A stretch of 64,000 nt of DNA, taken from NCBI GenBank assembly GCA_964415065.1, contig CAYPYX010000003.1:1-64000 (forward strand). Reading direction: 5' to 3'. The position numbers and the translations under genes were made by a program. The notes under the pieces are model-generated. The model had not been told where the DNA came from, did not search any database, and saw nothing but the letters and a program-made list of their open reading frames with translations. Numbering within the stretch: the first letter of the stretch is position 1; each line of letters begins with the position of its first letter. Below are positions 33,505 to 42,408 of the stretch, piece after piece. The DNA comes from VMCP01 sp964415065 (GTDB lineage: Bacteria; Bacteroidota; Bacteroidia; NS11-12g; UBA955).

Positions 33505-34791
33505 TTATACGTCGCCTGATATTACTTTAATAAACGACTTATCAGCTAAAACATTGTTTGCCAGTGTTTTCAAATCTTCTGGAGTCGTGTTCCAGATGGC
33601 TTCCAAAGTGTTTTGGTAATACATAGACGAGTGATTTCTTAAAATCGTTTGCTGGCACTTTGCTGCCGCTGAAAAAGGACCATCAAAACCAGAACGAAAT
33701 TGTCCACTAAAAAAACGCTTTGCCTTTTCTAGCTCTTCTTCCGAAATTAAATCCGTTTTCAATTGATTCATAATTTCAATGGTTTTCGTAAGCGCTAATT
33801 CCGCATTTTCACTATTCATTTCCCCCGAAATTAACCAAGATCTTCCTTTTAAAGACGGACGAAAGTACGAACTAATTCCATAGGTCAACCCTTGTTTTTC
33901 ACGCAATTCCTGCATAAGTCGGCTGCCAAAATATCCACCCAAAACCATATTTAATAAAGTGAGTCGATACTGAGTAATTTCATCAATTTCTCCAATATGC
34001 TTCAATAACACCATGCTTGCCTGACTCGTGTTTTTTACCGAATATTTAATAATTGAGTCAGAAACTTCACCTAGTATTTCTTCCTCCGGAATTTCTAAAG
34101 TAAACGGTTCTATAAAATACTGATCATGAATGTCAAGTAGTTCATTTAATAATTGGGTACTACAATCACCGGAAACGAATAACATGGACTTTCCTAATTG
34201 CAAATGTTTCTCGTGAAACGCTACCAAATCTTCTCTTTTGAGATTCTCCAAATCCTCTAAATCAGCGAATTTTCCCATTAAAGTAGATTTACCGAAATAG
34301 CTTTCACGAGCAATTCTATCGGACCAATAACTTGGGGTTTGCATCTTACGCTCTAAAGAAGCCATTTTAACAGGAATATAATTTTCAAACTCGTTTAAAG
34401 GATATTCGGCGCCATGTATATGCTTTTCAACCCAACGTAAAACGTCAGTTGCCACCAAGTTAGAACAACGAATATTGAGTACTGTTCCAATAAGAGAATA
34501 GTCTGTACTTACAGATGCACCCAAATGCTCGATGTATTGAATGATGTCTTTTTCTGTGTTACCACAACCTCCAGCTAAAAGCAATTCCATTGCTCCTGCA
34601 GTTTGCATAGGCTTAACTTGTTCTTTAATTCCTGCTGAAAACCAAATGGATATGCGTAATACCCCTAAGTCGGGTGTGTTGTGATAAAAATAGCGTTGTC
34701 CTTTTTTACTTTTATTTTCCTGAATACTTGGAACATCAAATGTTTTAATAGTTCGAACATCAGGGCGAGTGCTTCTAAATTGGTGTGTCAT
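33505..34791 (-). CDS. M16 family peptidase, non-catalytic subunit
   Basis: 428 residues, insulinase fold. No HxxEH zinc motif is found where it should be (the region reads AMELLLAGGCGN). The C-terminal substrate-binding part is kept (GGYFGSRLMQELREKQGLTYGISS). Such subunits pair with an active M16 subunit to form a closed chamber. The start overlaps the stop of the active partner by 4 bases, so the two are made together, probably as a periplasmic or cytoplasmic heterodimer. Confidence 0.88.
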   Translation of the reverse strand: MTHQFRSTRPDVRTIKTFDVPSIQENKSKKGQRYFYHNTPDLGVLRISIWFSAGIKEQVKPMQTAGAMELLLAGGCGNTEKDIIQYIEHLGASVSTDYSLIGTVLNIRCSNLVATDVLRWVEKHIHGAEYPLNEFENYIPVKMASLERKMQTPSYWSDRIARESYFGKSTLMGKFADLEDLENLKREDLVAFHEKHLQLGKSMLFVSGDCSTQLLNELLDIHDQYFIEPFTLEIPEEEILGEVSDSIIKYSVKNTSQASMVLLKHIGEIDEITQYRLTLLNMVLGGYFGSRLMQELREKQGLTYGISSYFRPSLKGRSWLISGEMNSENAELALTKTIEIMNQLKTDLISEEELEKAKRFFSGQFRSGFDGPFSAAAKCQQTILRNHSSMYYQNTLEAIWNTTPEDLKTLANNVLADKSFIKVISGDV

Positions 34792-36032
34792 TTTTTAGGA
34801 TTATAGTAAAGTACAGACTTACATGATTCATTTAAATAATGTTGAGCAACATTCAATACGTCATTTAATTGCGTATTTTTAATTTCTTCCGCTTCCGAGT
34901 TTATTTTATCAGCATTACCTAATAATTCCCAATATGCTAATTTTTGTGCTCTATTCATGGGATTGATGTGCTCAAACTGCAATCCCGTATAAATTTTATT
35001 CTTTGTACTATCAAATATGAATTGATTTTCGGCTCCCTTTTCAATGAAACGAGCTAACGTGTTATATAATTCGTTTTCTACTTGTTCATGCGTACTTCCT
35101 TCGTTTAAAATTCCGTAAAGAATGAAAATGCCTTCACCTACGCCTTTGATGTAAAAGCTTTCAGCAGCATTGCAAATTTTTAGTTTTTTTACCAAAGTTT
35201 CATTCAATTCAGATACTTCAGAACCACCCAATAAATCAGCAAATAAATCCAATTCTAACCCACCTTTTTCTTTAGCAGATGGACCACGCCACAATAAAAA
35301 CACAGCTGGATTTGGAGATAAGTCATCTTCAATTTTTCTTCGAATTTCTTCCGGAAAAACTTCATGCATGTAAACGTTTTCATTGGGCTTACCAGGTTTT
35401 TCAATTCCACCAAACCATTTTTCGCAAAGAGACTTACATTCTTCCAAAGTAACATTTCCAACAATTGAAACAATGGCATTTTGAGGTGTGTAAAATCGAC
35501 GATAGAAATCACGAACATCATCCAATGATGCGTCTGAAATGTGATCTAACGTTAATCCGATAGTTGGCCAACGGTATGAACTTTCTTTATACAGAAGCTC
35601 CCTAACATGATGCCATAATTGACCAAATGGAGCATTGAAACAACGCTGTTTGAATTCTTCAACTACAACCCCTTTTTGAATGGCCAACGTATTTTCGTTT
35701 ATATTTAACTCCAACATCCGGTCACTTTCTAGCCAAAATGCAGTTTCAATATTCTCTAAAGGAACAGTAATGTAGTAATTGGTGAATTCGTTGTTGGTAA
35801 AGGCATTGTTTTGTCCTCCAGCATGTTCGATTTCTTGGTCAAATGATTCCACATTCTTGCTTCCTCCAAACATTAAATGTTCAAAAAGGTGGGCAAATCC
35901 CGTGCGATTTGGATCCTCATCACGAGCACCCACGTTATACAACGTATTTAATACGACAGTCGATACTGTTGAATCAAATTGATGAACAACTTTTAAGCCA
36001 TTAGGCAATTGGAAACGGTTTATGGTAATCAC
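34788..36032 (-). CDS. M16 family zinc peptidase, catalytic subunit
   Basis: 414 residues. Inverted zinc motif HLFEH at 48-52 (TGFAHLFEHLMFGG), with the third ligand Glu expected about 75 residues on. FTNNEFTNYYITVP follows. No signal peptide is evident. The start is a GTG; the ATG two bases away is out of frame and runs straight into a stop. A -7 box lies four bases upstream. Forms an operon with the non-catalytic subunit. Confidence 0.92.
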   Translation of the reverse strand: MITINRFQLPNGLKVVHQFDSTVSTVVLNTLYNVGARDEDPNRTGFAHLFEHLMFGGSKNVESFDQEIEHAGGQNNAFTNNEFTNYYITVPLENIETAFWLESDRMLELNINENTLAIQKGVVVEEFKQRCFNAPFGQLWHHVRELLYKESSYRWPTIGLTLDHISDASLDDVRDFYRRFYTPQNAIVSIVGNVTLEECKSLCEKWFGGIEKPGKPNENVYMHEVFPEEIRRKIEDDLSPNPAVFLLWRGPSAKEKGGLELDLFADLLGGSEVSELNETLVKKLKICNAAESFYIKGVGEGIFILYGILNEGSTHEQVENELYNTLARFIEKGAENQFIFDSTKNKIYTGLQFEHINPMNRAQKLAYWELLGNADKINSEAEEIKNTQLNDVLNVAQHYLNESCKSVLYYNPKK

Positions 36033-36036
36033 ATAA

Positions 36037-36044
36037 CAAAAATA
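36037..36044 (-). promoter_or_regulatory. -7 box TATTTTTG of the M16 operon
   Basis: TAnnTTTG match four bases (TTAT) before the GTG start; supports the GTG as the true start. Confidence 0.55.
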
Positions 36045-36073
36045 CGCAGCTTATTCGGCTCTATTGGAACCAA

Positions 36074-37648
36074 TCACCCACAGATTCGATGGGTGTCCTG
36101 AAAAATGCTACGTACACGCCATTCCATTGGCCATAAATTATTTATACCATTTCGTACTGAGTTACCCACGCCGAAAATTACAGGAATTTCATCATGTATA
36201 AAATAACCTAGAATGAGAATGCCGTCTTTATCCGCATTTAATAAAAAGTTCTTTCCATTCTTCGCTTCAATTATTTTTAATGAATTAGTAGAACGAGGTT
36301 CATTCATTTTCGATTTTTCTGAAACATCACCGAAATCTATTGAATTGTTCTTCTCCAAAGTTGAATTAAATGAAGCCTTTGGAATAAATTCGCGTCTTAG
36401 GTAAAGCAATAACTCAGTATCGCTTAAAATCCGGTCAATTTTAACTGGACTTTCAATGAGTAAAACGGCGGCCACATGGGGCTTCCACTTGTTTTTCATA
36501 ATCGTGCCAATTGGAAAGCCTGGATGAACCAGGTTGGGCAACAAATTAACAAGATTTAGGATCCACTCTTTATTGGAATGTCTAATACCATAAAATTCAC
36601 CCTCTTTTGAAGTCAATTGGAAGTCAGATTCAGGAAACAACCTGCTTATTTCCAGCGGAATTTCTAGATGGTTTGTCGCATTTTTTTTGTTTTTCGAGGG
36701 ATGTTTTTTCATGTGAAAATCATCAGAAGAATTTGGACTTAACGAGAATGCCCCTGGTTTTCTTAAAACTGTGAAAAACAAGCCTTCTCCTGAACTTAGG
36801 TGAGGCATGCAACGATACATTCCCTTTTCTAAACTATACAATTGATCCTCAATACCCAGACCCAAATCAACAACTTCAAATCCCAATTCCTCACAGAATT
36901 TAATTACATTGTCCTCGTTTTCAATCCGGTTGTAAGTGCATGTACTATAAATGAAATAACCCCCTGGTTTTAAATTGTTATAAAGATCAAACACAATGCG
37001 TTGTTGTCTTTGTGAACAAAGGTCAACATTATCCAACGACCATTCATTCATAGCCCCATCGTCTTTTCGAAATAAGCCTTCACCGCTGCATGGTGCATCA
37101 CACAGAATTGTATCAAAAAGTACGGAACTTTTCGAGAATACTTTTGCGTCTGCCTTTGTGATTAAGGTGTTTCCATCTCCCCATTTACTTACATTTTCGA
37201 AAAGAACGGAATTTCGCTGTGAAATTATTTCATTCGAAACCAATAAATCCCCATCCCTCAACACCGAGGAAACATGCGTTGTTTTACCTCCCGGAGATGC
37301 ACACATATCGAGTACTAATGCTTGACTAGGCAAATGGGAAACCAAACGTCGCATTATTTCACCAATCCACATGGAATTGGCCTCTTGCACGTAATATAAA
37401 CCTGCGTGAAAACTGGGATCTGCTGTAAAAGTGGGACGCTTTTTAAGGAAGAATCCATCACGGCAATGCGCAATTTTTTCGTGTTCTACAGTTAATATGT
37501 CTTCAACAGATAAACCCAATGCTTCGATTTTCTTTCGATTTAATCGTATAGAAATGGGAGGTGAAGTTGAAGTAATGGCATTCAAAAGTGAATCCACCTC
37601 TGCTTGAGGTAGAGTTTGCTTAAGTAAATCAACAAATTCTGGTTTCAC
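36074..37648 (-). CDS. RsmF-like 16S rRNA (cytosine-C5) methyltransferase
   Basis: 524 residues, NOL1/NOP2/Sun family. SAM-binding motif VLDMCASPGGKTTH at about 112-125; the two Cys motifs LCDAPCSGEGLF and STCTYNRIEN. A C-terminal extension (about 310-524) matches the RsmF/YebU layout with a PUA-like tail. It contains a hydrophilic insertion (KNNSIDFGDVSEKSKMNEPR) that looks dispensable. The start is a GTG overlapping the menC stop (GTGA). The exact modified base is not certain. Confidence 0.88.
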   Translation of the reverse strand: MKPEFVDLLKQTLPQAEVDSLLNAITSTSPPISIRLNRKKIEALGLSVEDILTVEHEKIAHCRDGFFLKKRPTFTADPSFHAGLYYVQEANSMWIGEIMRRLVSHLPSQALVLDMCASPGGKTTHVSSVLRDGDLLVSNEIISQRNSVLFENVSKWGDGNTLITKADAKVFSKSSVLFDTILCDAPCSGEGLFRKDDGAMNEWSLDNVDLCSQRQQRIVFDLYNNLKPGGYFIYSTCTYNRIENEDNVIKFCEELGFEVVDLGLGIEDQLYSLEKGMYRCMPHLSSGEGLFFTVLRKPGAFSLSPNSSDDFHMKKHPSKNKKNATNHLEIPLEISRLFPESDFQLTSKEGEFYGIRHSNKEWILNLVNLLPNLVHPGFPIGTIMKNKWKPHVAAVLLIESPVKIDRILSDTELLLYLRREFIPKASFNSTLEKNNSIDFGDVSEKSKMNEPRSTNSLKIIEAKNGKNFLLNADKDGILILGYFIHDEIPVIFGVGNSVRNGINNLWPMEWRVRSIFQDTHRICG

Positions 37649-38826
37649 AATGCGTACAAATGTCCGTTTTTCACTTCAGTATTCGCAGGGAAGTTCTTCA
37701 CAAACAAACTACCTGTCCCTAAACCTTGAACCATAAATTGAGGGTGATTCAAATATTTTGAAGCCCATTTAGCAATTGCAAATAAACCGACATTGCCCTC
37801 TAAAGCGCTGGTACTCCACCAACCAATTTCGTTTTTCCAAGATTCTTCTACCCAAATATCACATCGATCTAATCCCCCGATAAATGTAGGTTTCAGAATA
37901 ATGTACTTGGGTTTTATGTATTGCAAAAGTTTCTGGGCATCTTCGCGTAGTTCGCTTCCATTTTTGTTTGAATATCCAATTAATTCTTCATCTAATGCAA
38001 TATCAATCGGAGATATTGCACAAATTCTTTGCATATCATCCCACTGATTCGATTTGATGGGTTGTTCCAATGAGTGAATATCAAACCGACTCAATTCACG
38101 AAGTTGTTCTATTGCGGTGTCAGGTGAAAAAGCCCCATTTGCATCCAAACGGATTTCTAATTGAAAAGCAGAGTGTTTTTTGCGAATTCGTTCCAATAGG
38201 CGACATTCGGAGTCAAAATCTAAAGCACCAACCTTAAATTTTATGATGTTGAAACCGGAATCAATTTTTTGATTTGCTTCTTCTTCCATCGATTCAATAT
38301 CATTCATCCACACCAATCCATTGATTGGAATTCCTGATTTCTTTGATAAAAAATCGTTGGCGACTGAATGTGTGGCTGAGTAATTGTTCGATATATTTGG
38401 GGATTTAACCGAGTTAACGGGAATGGAAGTTGATGGTGAAAATGCAGACGATGGGTAGTTTGACCCAATAATGGAAGGTTCTGAAAAATCAATTCCCAAA
38501 ACTTTGAGAGTTGAAACCAAATCCGAAATGATACAGTTGATTCCAAAACGAAGTGCAGGGTAATTGCTCCATTCTTCCTGCAAGTTCAATAAATCATGTG
38601 TATTTAAATTTTCTTTATTTAGTTGTGAAAGTCCCTGATTAAACAAATGTTCAAAATCAGCCTTTCCGTCGATGCTTAAATCAGGAAGAGGTGAAACCTC
38701 TCCTAAAAATTGACCAAATTCAGTATCAAGTATTAACAAATAAGCAGTTTTCTCAGTGTAAGCCCCTCTTGAAGTTTTGGCTGGTTTTATAAAATGTAAT
38801 TGATGTTTTTCTATGCGGAGTTTCAT
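37645..38826 (-). CDS. menC: o-succinylbenzoate synthase (enolase superfamily)
   Basis: Menaquinone pathway enzyme that dehydrates SHCHC to o-succinylbenzoate. 393 residues from ATG 38,826; a TTG further up is less likely because the family starts MKL near this point. Catalytic set: Lys in IIKFKVGAL, metal ligands in RLDANGAF, SLEQPI and ALDEELI, second Lys in IILKPTFIGG. It is about 40 residues longer than usual because of a Ser/Pro/Asn-rich insertion (GSNYPSSAFSPSTSIPVNSV and on) just before the barrel. menA is the next gene upstream, 161 bases away. Confidence 0.9.
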   Translation of the reverse strand: MKLRIEKHQLHFIKPAKTSRGAYTEKTAYLLILDTEFGQFLGEVSPLPDLSIDGKADFEHLFNQGLSQLNKENLNTHDLLNLQEEWSNYPALRFGINCIISDLVSTLKVLGIDFSEPSIIGSNYPSSAFSPSTSIPVNSVKSPNISNNYSATHSVANDFLSKKSGIPINGLVWMNDIESMEEEANQKIDSGFNIIKFKVGALDFDSECRLLERIRKKHSAFQLEIRLDANGAFSPDTAIEQLRELSRFDIHSLEQPIKSNQWDDMQRICAISPIDIALDEELIGYSNKNGSELREDAQKLLQYIKPKYIILKPTFIGGLDRCDIWVEESWKNEIGWWSTSALEGNVGLFAIAKWASKYLNHPQFMVQGLGTGSLFVKNFPANTEVKNGHLYAL

Positions 38827-38987
38827 TTGTGATTGTGGATTAATCAATGTTTTACTACTTAAAAATCAATGCTTTAATTTAAATATATTGTTTTTACTAG
38901 TTTGAATTAAAATTAATTCTTGAAAACTGTAAAGGGTAATAATTGATGCAAATGAGAATAATTACTCAGGAAAACCAAAGCTAAAAA

Positions 38988-39983
38988 CTACAGTGTTTCA
39001 AACACCCAAAATGATAATGTAACATAAATCAAAATGGTCAATAAAATGGTTAGTGATAGTTTTTTTAACTGAGGATTCAAACCTACTCTATCACCTGGTT
39101 TTAATTCTCTCAACTCCGAAAAATGTCGCGACAGTAGAATGGCCGAAGGGGCAAAAATTCCTAAAACCCAAAACATTTCTGGAGAATAGATTAAGATACC
39201 ATAATTAAACAAACGATTTATAAAAATCATTGCTGAAAAAGCAATTCCTAAAAATCCGAAAACCAAAAGTAAACGGTGGTAAAATACCGTGTATTTGTCG
39301 CCTAATTTTACGGCTATAGTTCGCTTACCACTTTGTTCATCAGAAATCAAATCTCGATAATTATTTACATTAAGTACTGCTGTACTTAGTAGGCCCATAC
39401 CCGTTGCACCAATAAGGTGTTCCACGTGAATCTGATGAATTCCGAAAAGAAATACCATCCCCAAAACAGGAACCATACCGAAAAAGATAAAAACAAAAAA
39501 ATCTCCTAACCCCGAATATCCATAAGCTCGTTTTCCAACAGTATAAAAAATGGCACTACCAATCGATAGGATTCCAACGGCTAACAAAACGAGAAATGCC
39601 GAACTTTTAAATAGTTCTGAAAAACTCAAATGGAAATGTCGGTTGAAAGAAATCCATAACAGAAGCATCCCAAAACTAAAAGAGAGTATTGAAAACAAAA
39701 TAAGTGCCTTTTTCATTGCACCTTCTGAAATTAACCCTGCTGTGAGCATTCGATCTGACCGTTCTGCTTTGGCATCAGTGCCTTTTTTGTAATCACCATA
39801 ATCGTTGGCAAAGTTGGATAATATCTGAAGTGAAACAGCTGTTAAAATGGCCAATACAAATAAATCCCATTGAGGATATCCATGTTCACTCATCAAATTC
39901 ATCCCCCAGGATAATAATACACCCGATAGGGCAAGAGGCAGGGTTCTCAATCGTGCTGATTGAATCCAAGGTTTTAAATTCAT
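38988..39983 (-). CDS. menA: 1,4-dihydroxy-2-naphthoate polyprenyltransferase
   Basis: UbiA-family membrane enzyme, 331 residues with about eight to nine membrane segments. Prenyl-diphosphate motif NFANDYGDYKKGTDAKAERS at about 57-76 and the second Asp motif NVNNYRDLISDEQSGKRT. Joins DHNA to the isoprenoid tail in menaquinone synthesis. The start overlaps the stop of the GNAT-like gene as ATGA. With menC nearby it supports menaquinone-based respiration. Confidence 0.95.
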   Translation of the reverse strand: MNLKPWIQSARLRTLPLALSGVLLSWGMNLMSEHGYPQWDLFVLAILTAVSLQILSNFANDYGDYKKGTDAKAERSDRMLTAGLISEGAMKKALILFSILSFSFGMLLLWISFNRHFHLSFSELFKSSAFLVLLAVGILSIGSAIFYTVGKRAYGYSGLGDFFVFIFFGMVPVLGMVFLFGIHQIHVEHLIGATGMGLLSTAVLNVNNYRDLISDEQSGKRTIAVKLGDKYTVFYHRLLLVFGFLGIAFSAMIFINRLFNYGILIYSPEMFWVLGIFAPSAILLSRHFSELRELKPGDRVGLNPQLKKLSLTILLTILIYVTLSFWVFETL

Positions 39984-40900
39984 AGTCTATAATTAATGTT
40001 AATGGAATAATATGGTTCATCTATGGGACCAAATTTTTGATAAAATTTAGCAACCGAGGGTATGTTAGATCCTTCAAAGTCAATGATGGAATCCGGAAAT
40101 TTGATACAAATATGTTCAATAATTCCGTGTACTACTCCCCATTCACGACCTTGTTTTACAGCACCACCGCATACATAATGCAAACGATGTGACTCTTGGG
40201 TAATTTCACCAGAATGAAGAAAAATAGCTCCTCCCAAATTTTCTCCGGTTTTGTTATTTCGAACAATAACCGCATAGATTTGATCCTGATGCAATAGTTT
40301 CAAAGCTTTAGAAAATGCATCATAATCATTGAACCATTCAAATCCGGTTTGTTCCCCCCAAGCTTCGTCGTAAATTGATAAAATGGTTTGATAATCCGTT
40401 GTTTCAACGTAATCAATATCGTGTAAATGAAGTTTTCTGAGGTTTTTTTGCGCATCTTTATTGAATGTTTTTTCAGGTATATGAGGCGCCGGTAAGATAA
40501 AATTGGTCTTTTTTTGGGATTTTTGAGGGACGCCAATTCCGCTATGTACATTTAAGTGCAATCGTAAAAATCGCTTTGGAATATGAGAAATGAATTCGTC
40601 GATACTGAAATGGGTTGGTTCTCCAAAAACTCCCAGTTGTTGACAAAAAAAGGGTTGATATATGTAATAAATAAAACCCCACTTCTTTCGATAAGGCAAG
40701 GGCATCACATTTAAATAGTTCTTTTGATTCGAGTTGAAGATAATTAAAGCTCCCCACTGACCGTTGCAAACAGATTGTAAATATTCATAACGTGCATAAC
40801 ACAAACTAGGAATGCCTATTTTAGAATTTCGAATACAGTCATTCCACTTTAATGGTTCAATGTCGCTACACTCTAAGTATTGAATAACTGAATCCCTCAT
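39980..40900 (-). CDS. FemAB/GNAT-like protein of unknown substrate
   Basis: 306 residues from the ATG that overlaps the deacetylase stop (ATGA). An upstream Met would add 21 residues inside the deacetylase gene and is less likely. The layout resembles a double-GNAT FemAB-type protein: FLRLHLNVHSG in the middle, FNKDAQKNLRKLHLHDIDYV, and a C-terminal acetyltransferase-like core (GAIFLHSGEITQESHRLHYV, IIDFEGSNIPSVAKFYQKFG). The last motif is typical of Bacteroidota GNATs. Function unknown, perhaps modifying a surface glycan or lipid. Confidence 0.7.
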   Translation of the reverse strand: MRDSVIQYLECSDIEPLKWNDCIRNSKIGIPSLCYARYEYLQSVCNGQWGALIIFNSNQKNYLNVMPLPYRKKWGFIYYIYQPFFCQQLGVFGEPTHFSIDEFISHIPKRFLRLHLNVHSGIGVPQKSQKKTNFILPAPHIPEKTFNKDAQKNLRKLHLHDIDYVETTDYQTILSIYDEAWGEQTGFEWFNDYDAFSKALKLLHQDQIYAVIVRNNKTGENLGGAIFLHSGEITQESHRLHYVCGGAVKQGREWGVVHGIIEHICIKFPDSIIDFEGSNIPSVAKFYQKFGPIDEPYYSININYRL

Positions 40901-42381
40901 GTTTGTTTTGCTTGTTTTAAGTCGTCTCTCCAAGAATTGAATACTTCTTGCCAACCTTCCCAACCTTGCAAACCCGACAGCGATTCATTGTGAACAATAA
41001 ATGTAAATGGTACACCTAATACCGCACAAATGTGTTTCATAACAGAGGTGATTTTGTACGCCTCTTCGGGATGCAGATTTAAATAATTTTTTAACGTAAC
41101 ATCCATTAAAGCAAACGGATGAATGGTTAAGTTCGTTGTTTTATCTTCAAGCAGATCGTACCACAAAAATGGCATAGCTGTACCTGCGCGATACCCTAAA
41201 TCTTGTGCGAAACCCATACTCCAATCATTTTTTATACCCAATTGTGTCAGATATCTATAAGTAAATGGAAAAAGTAAATGAATATAATGTTGTCGACTAT
41301 TTAATATGGGTATCAGTCCAGAAGTGCGTTCCAACCAGAGTTTTTCATTGTTCCAAAGTACTAAAGAGTTAGGATGAAGAGTATACATTGGCGTTTCATC
41401 TTGATCCAAAGGCGTTAATTTAGATTGACTTAAAGTAACCATGGAAACATTCAATGAAGGATGAAGTCCAATTTGTGTTATAGAGTTCAATTGTTTGATA
41501 TCTCGCTTCCAAGGTCCAAAACTCCGCATTACTTGTTTGTTGTATTTGGTGTTTTTTTCGGAGCAAAGAACAAAAACTTGAGCATTTTCCAGAGTGGTTT
41601 TTCCACCAGTTTCTAGGTAGGGTACTACGGTTCTATTAGATGCAAAGGCATCCACTCGGGTTAGATAAGTCTTAATTCGTGCCAACATCCATTGCGGATA
41701 TTTAAACCAAGCTCCTAATTGCCGAAACACGGGTCTACCCAAAAAGCGATATGCAATATCAATGTCTATGGTAGTATGAATCTTGAATCGATAAAATTCT
41801 TCAACTTTCAAGTTTAAACTCAAATACAATTTAACCAATGCTAAATCTAAATAGGGAAGAGCGCCCCAGTTTTGTTTGAAGGCTATGGATTGTTGATGAG
41901 AAAATCGCTTTAACGAATCGGAGTTATAGGGGAAATATTCCTCATACCGACTCAAAGAATAAAATGCGAAAGCAAAAGGATCAAATCCCAGTTTAGTTTC
42001 TGTTTTAAAAAGTGCACGTAAAGGTGATTTTAACAACATTAACACCTCGTTATTAACCGGTCTTTTAAATTGATTTTCAAAATAGAGAGTGAGTTGGTTT
42101 ATCTCTACATCCGTAAACTGATATTCAGCAGGAAGGGGTTCGTAGAGTTCGTCCATACCTTGATCTAAAATATTACCTGTTCTTTGGATAAATATTCCGG
42201 GTAATTCAGGTCGGTCAACTTCTAAATATTTTACGCAATGAGGATTTCCAAGATTGTGATATTCGCAGTAATCTTGCTCCTCAAAGCATAGACGCACCGA
42301 TTTTCCCAAACGGCGGCCTAATACTTCCTCCAAAACATATCGAATGCGCGGAGAAACTTTGTCAGTGAACACGGCGAACAT
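40897..42381 (-). CDS. polysaccharide-deacetylase-like protein with DUF7033-type N terminus
   Basis: 494 residues. An N-terminal domain (1-200) with GFDPFAFAFYSLSRYEEY is typical of Bacteroidota proteins annotated as polysaccharide deacetylase family/DUF7033. The TTIDIDIAYRF segment (about 206-216) is where a catalytic Asp pair would be. The C-terminal NodB-like barrel is divergent, so enzymatic activity is uncertain. It is the first gene of a minus-strand unit with the FemAB-like gene and menA, and diverges from gmd with only 27 bases between. Confidence 0.75.
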   Translation of the reverse strand: MFAVFTDKVSPRIRYVLEEVLGRRLGKSVRLCFEEQDYCEYHNLGNPHCVKYLEVDRPELPGIFIQRTGNILDQGMDELYEPLPAEYQFTDVEINQLTLYFENQFKRPVNNEVLMLLKSPLRALFKTETKLGFDPFAFAFYSLSRYEEYFPYNSDSLKRFSHQQSIAFKQNWGALPYLDLALVKLYLSLNLKVEEFYRFKIHTTIDIDIAYRFLGRPVFRQLGAWFKYPQWMLARIKTYLTRVDAFASNRTVVPYLETGGKTTLENAQVFVLCSEKNTKYNKQVMRSFGPWKRDIKQLNSITQIGLHPSLNVSMVTLSQSKLTPLDQDETPMYTLHPNSLVLWNNEKLWLERTSGLIPILNSRQHYIHLLFPFTYRYLTQLGIKNDWSMGFAQDLGYRAGTAMPFLWYDLLEDKTTNLTIHPFALMDVTLKNYLNLHPEEAYKITSVMKHICAVLGVPFTFIVHNESLSGLQGWEGWQEVFNSWRDDLKQAKQT

Positions 42382-42391
42382 AAAAAAGACG

Positions 42392-42399
42392 TATTTTTG
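42392..42399 (+). promoter_or_regulatory. -7 box TATTTTTG of gmd
   Basis: TAnnTTTG match nine bases before the gmd ATG, inside the 27-base divergent gap. Confidence 0.5.
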
Positions 42400-42408
42400 T
42401 GCAAAATA

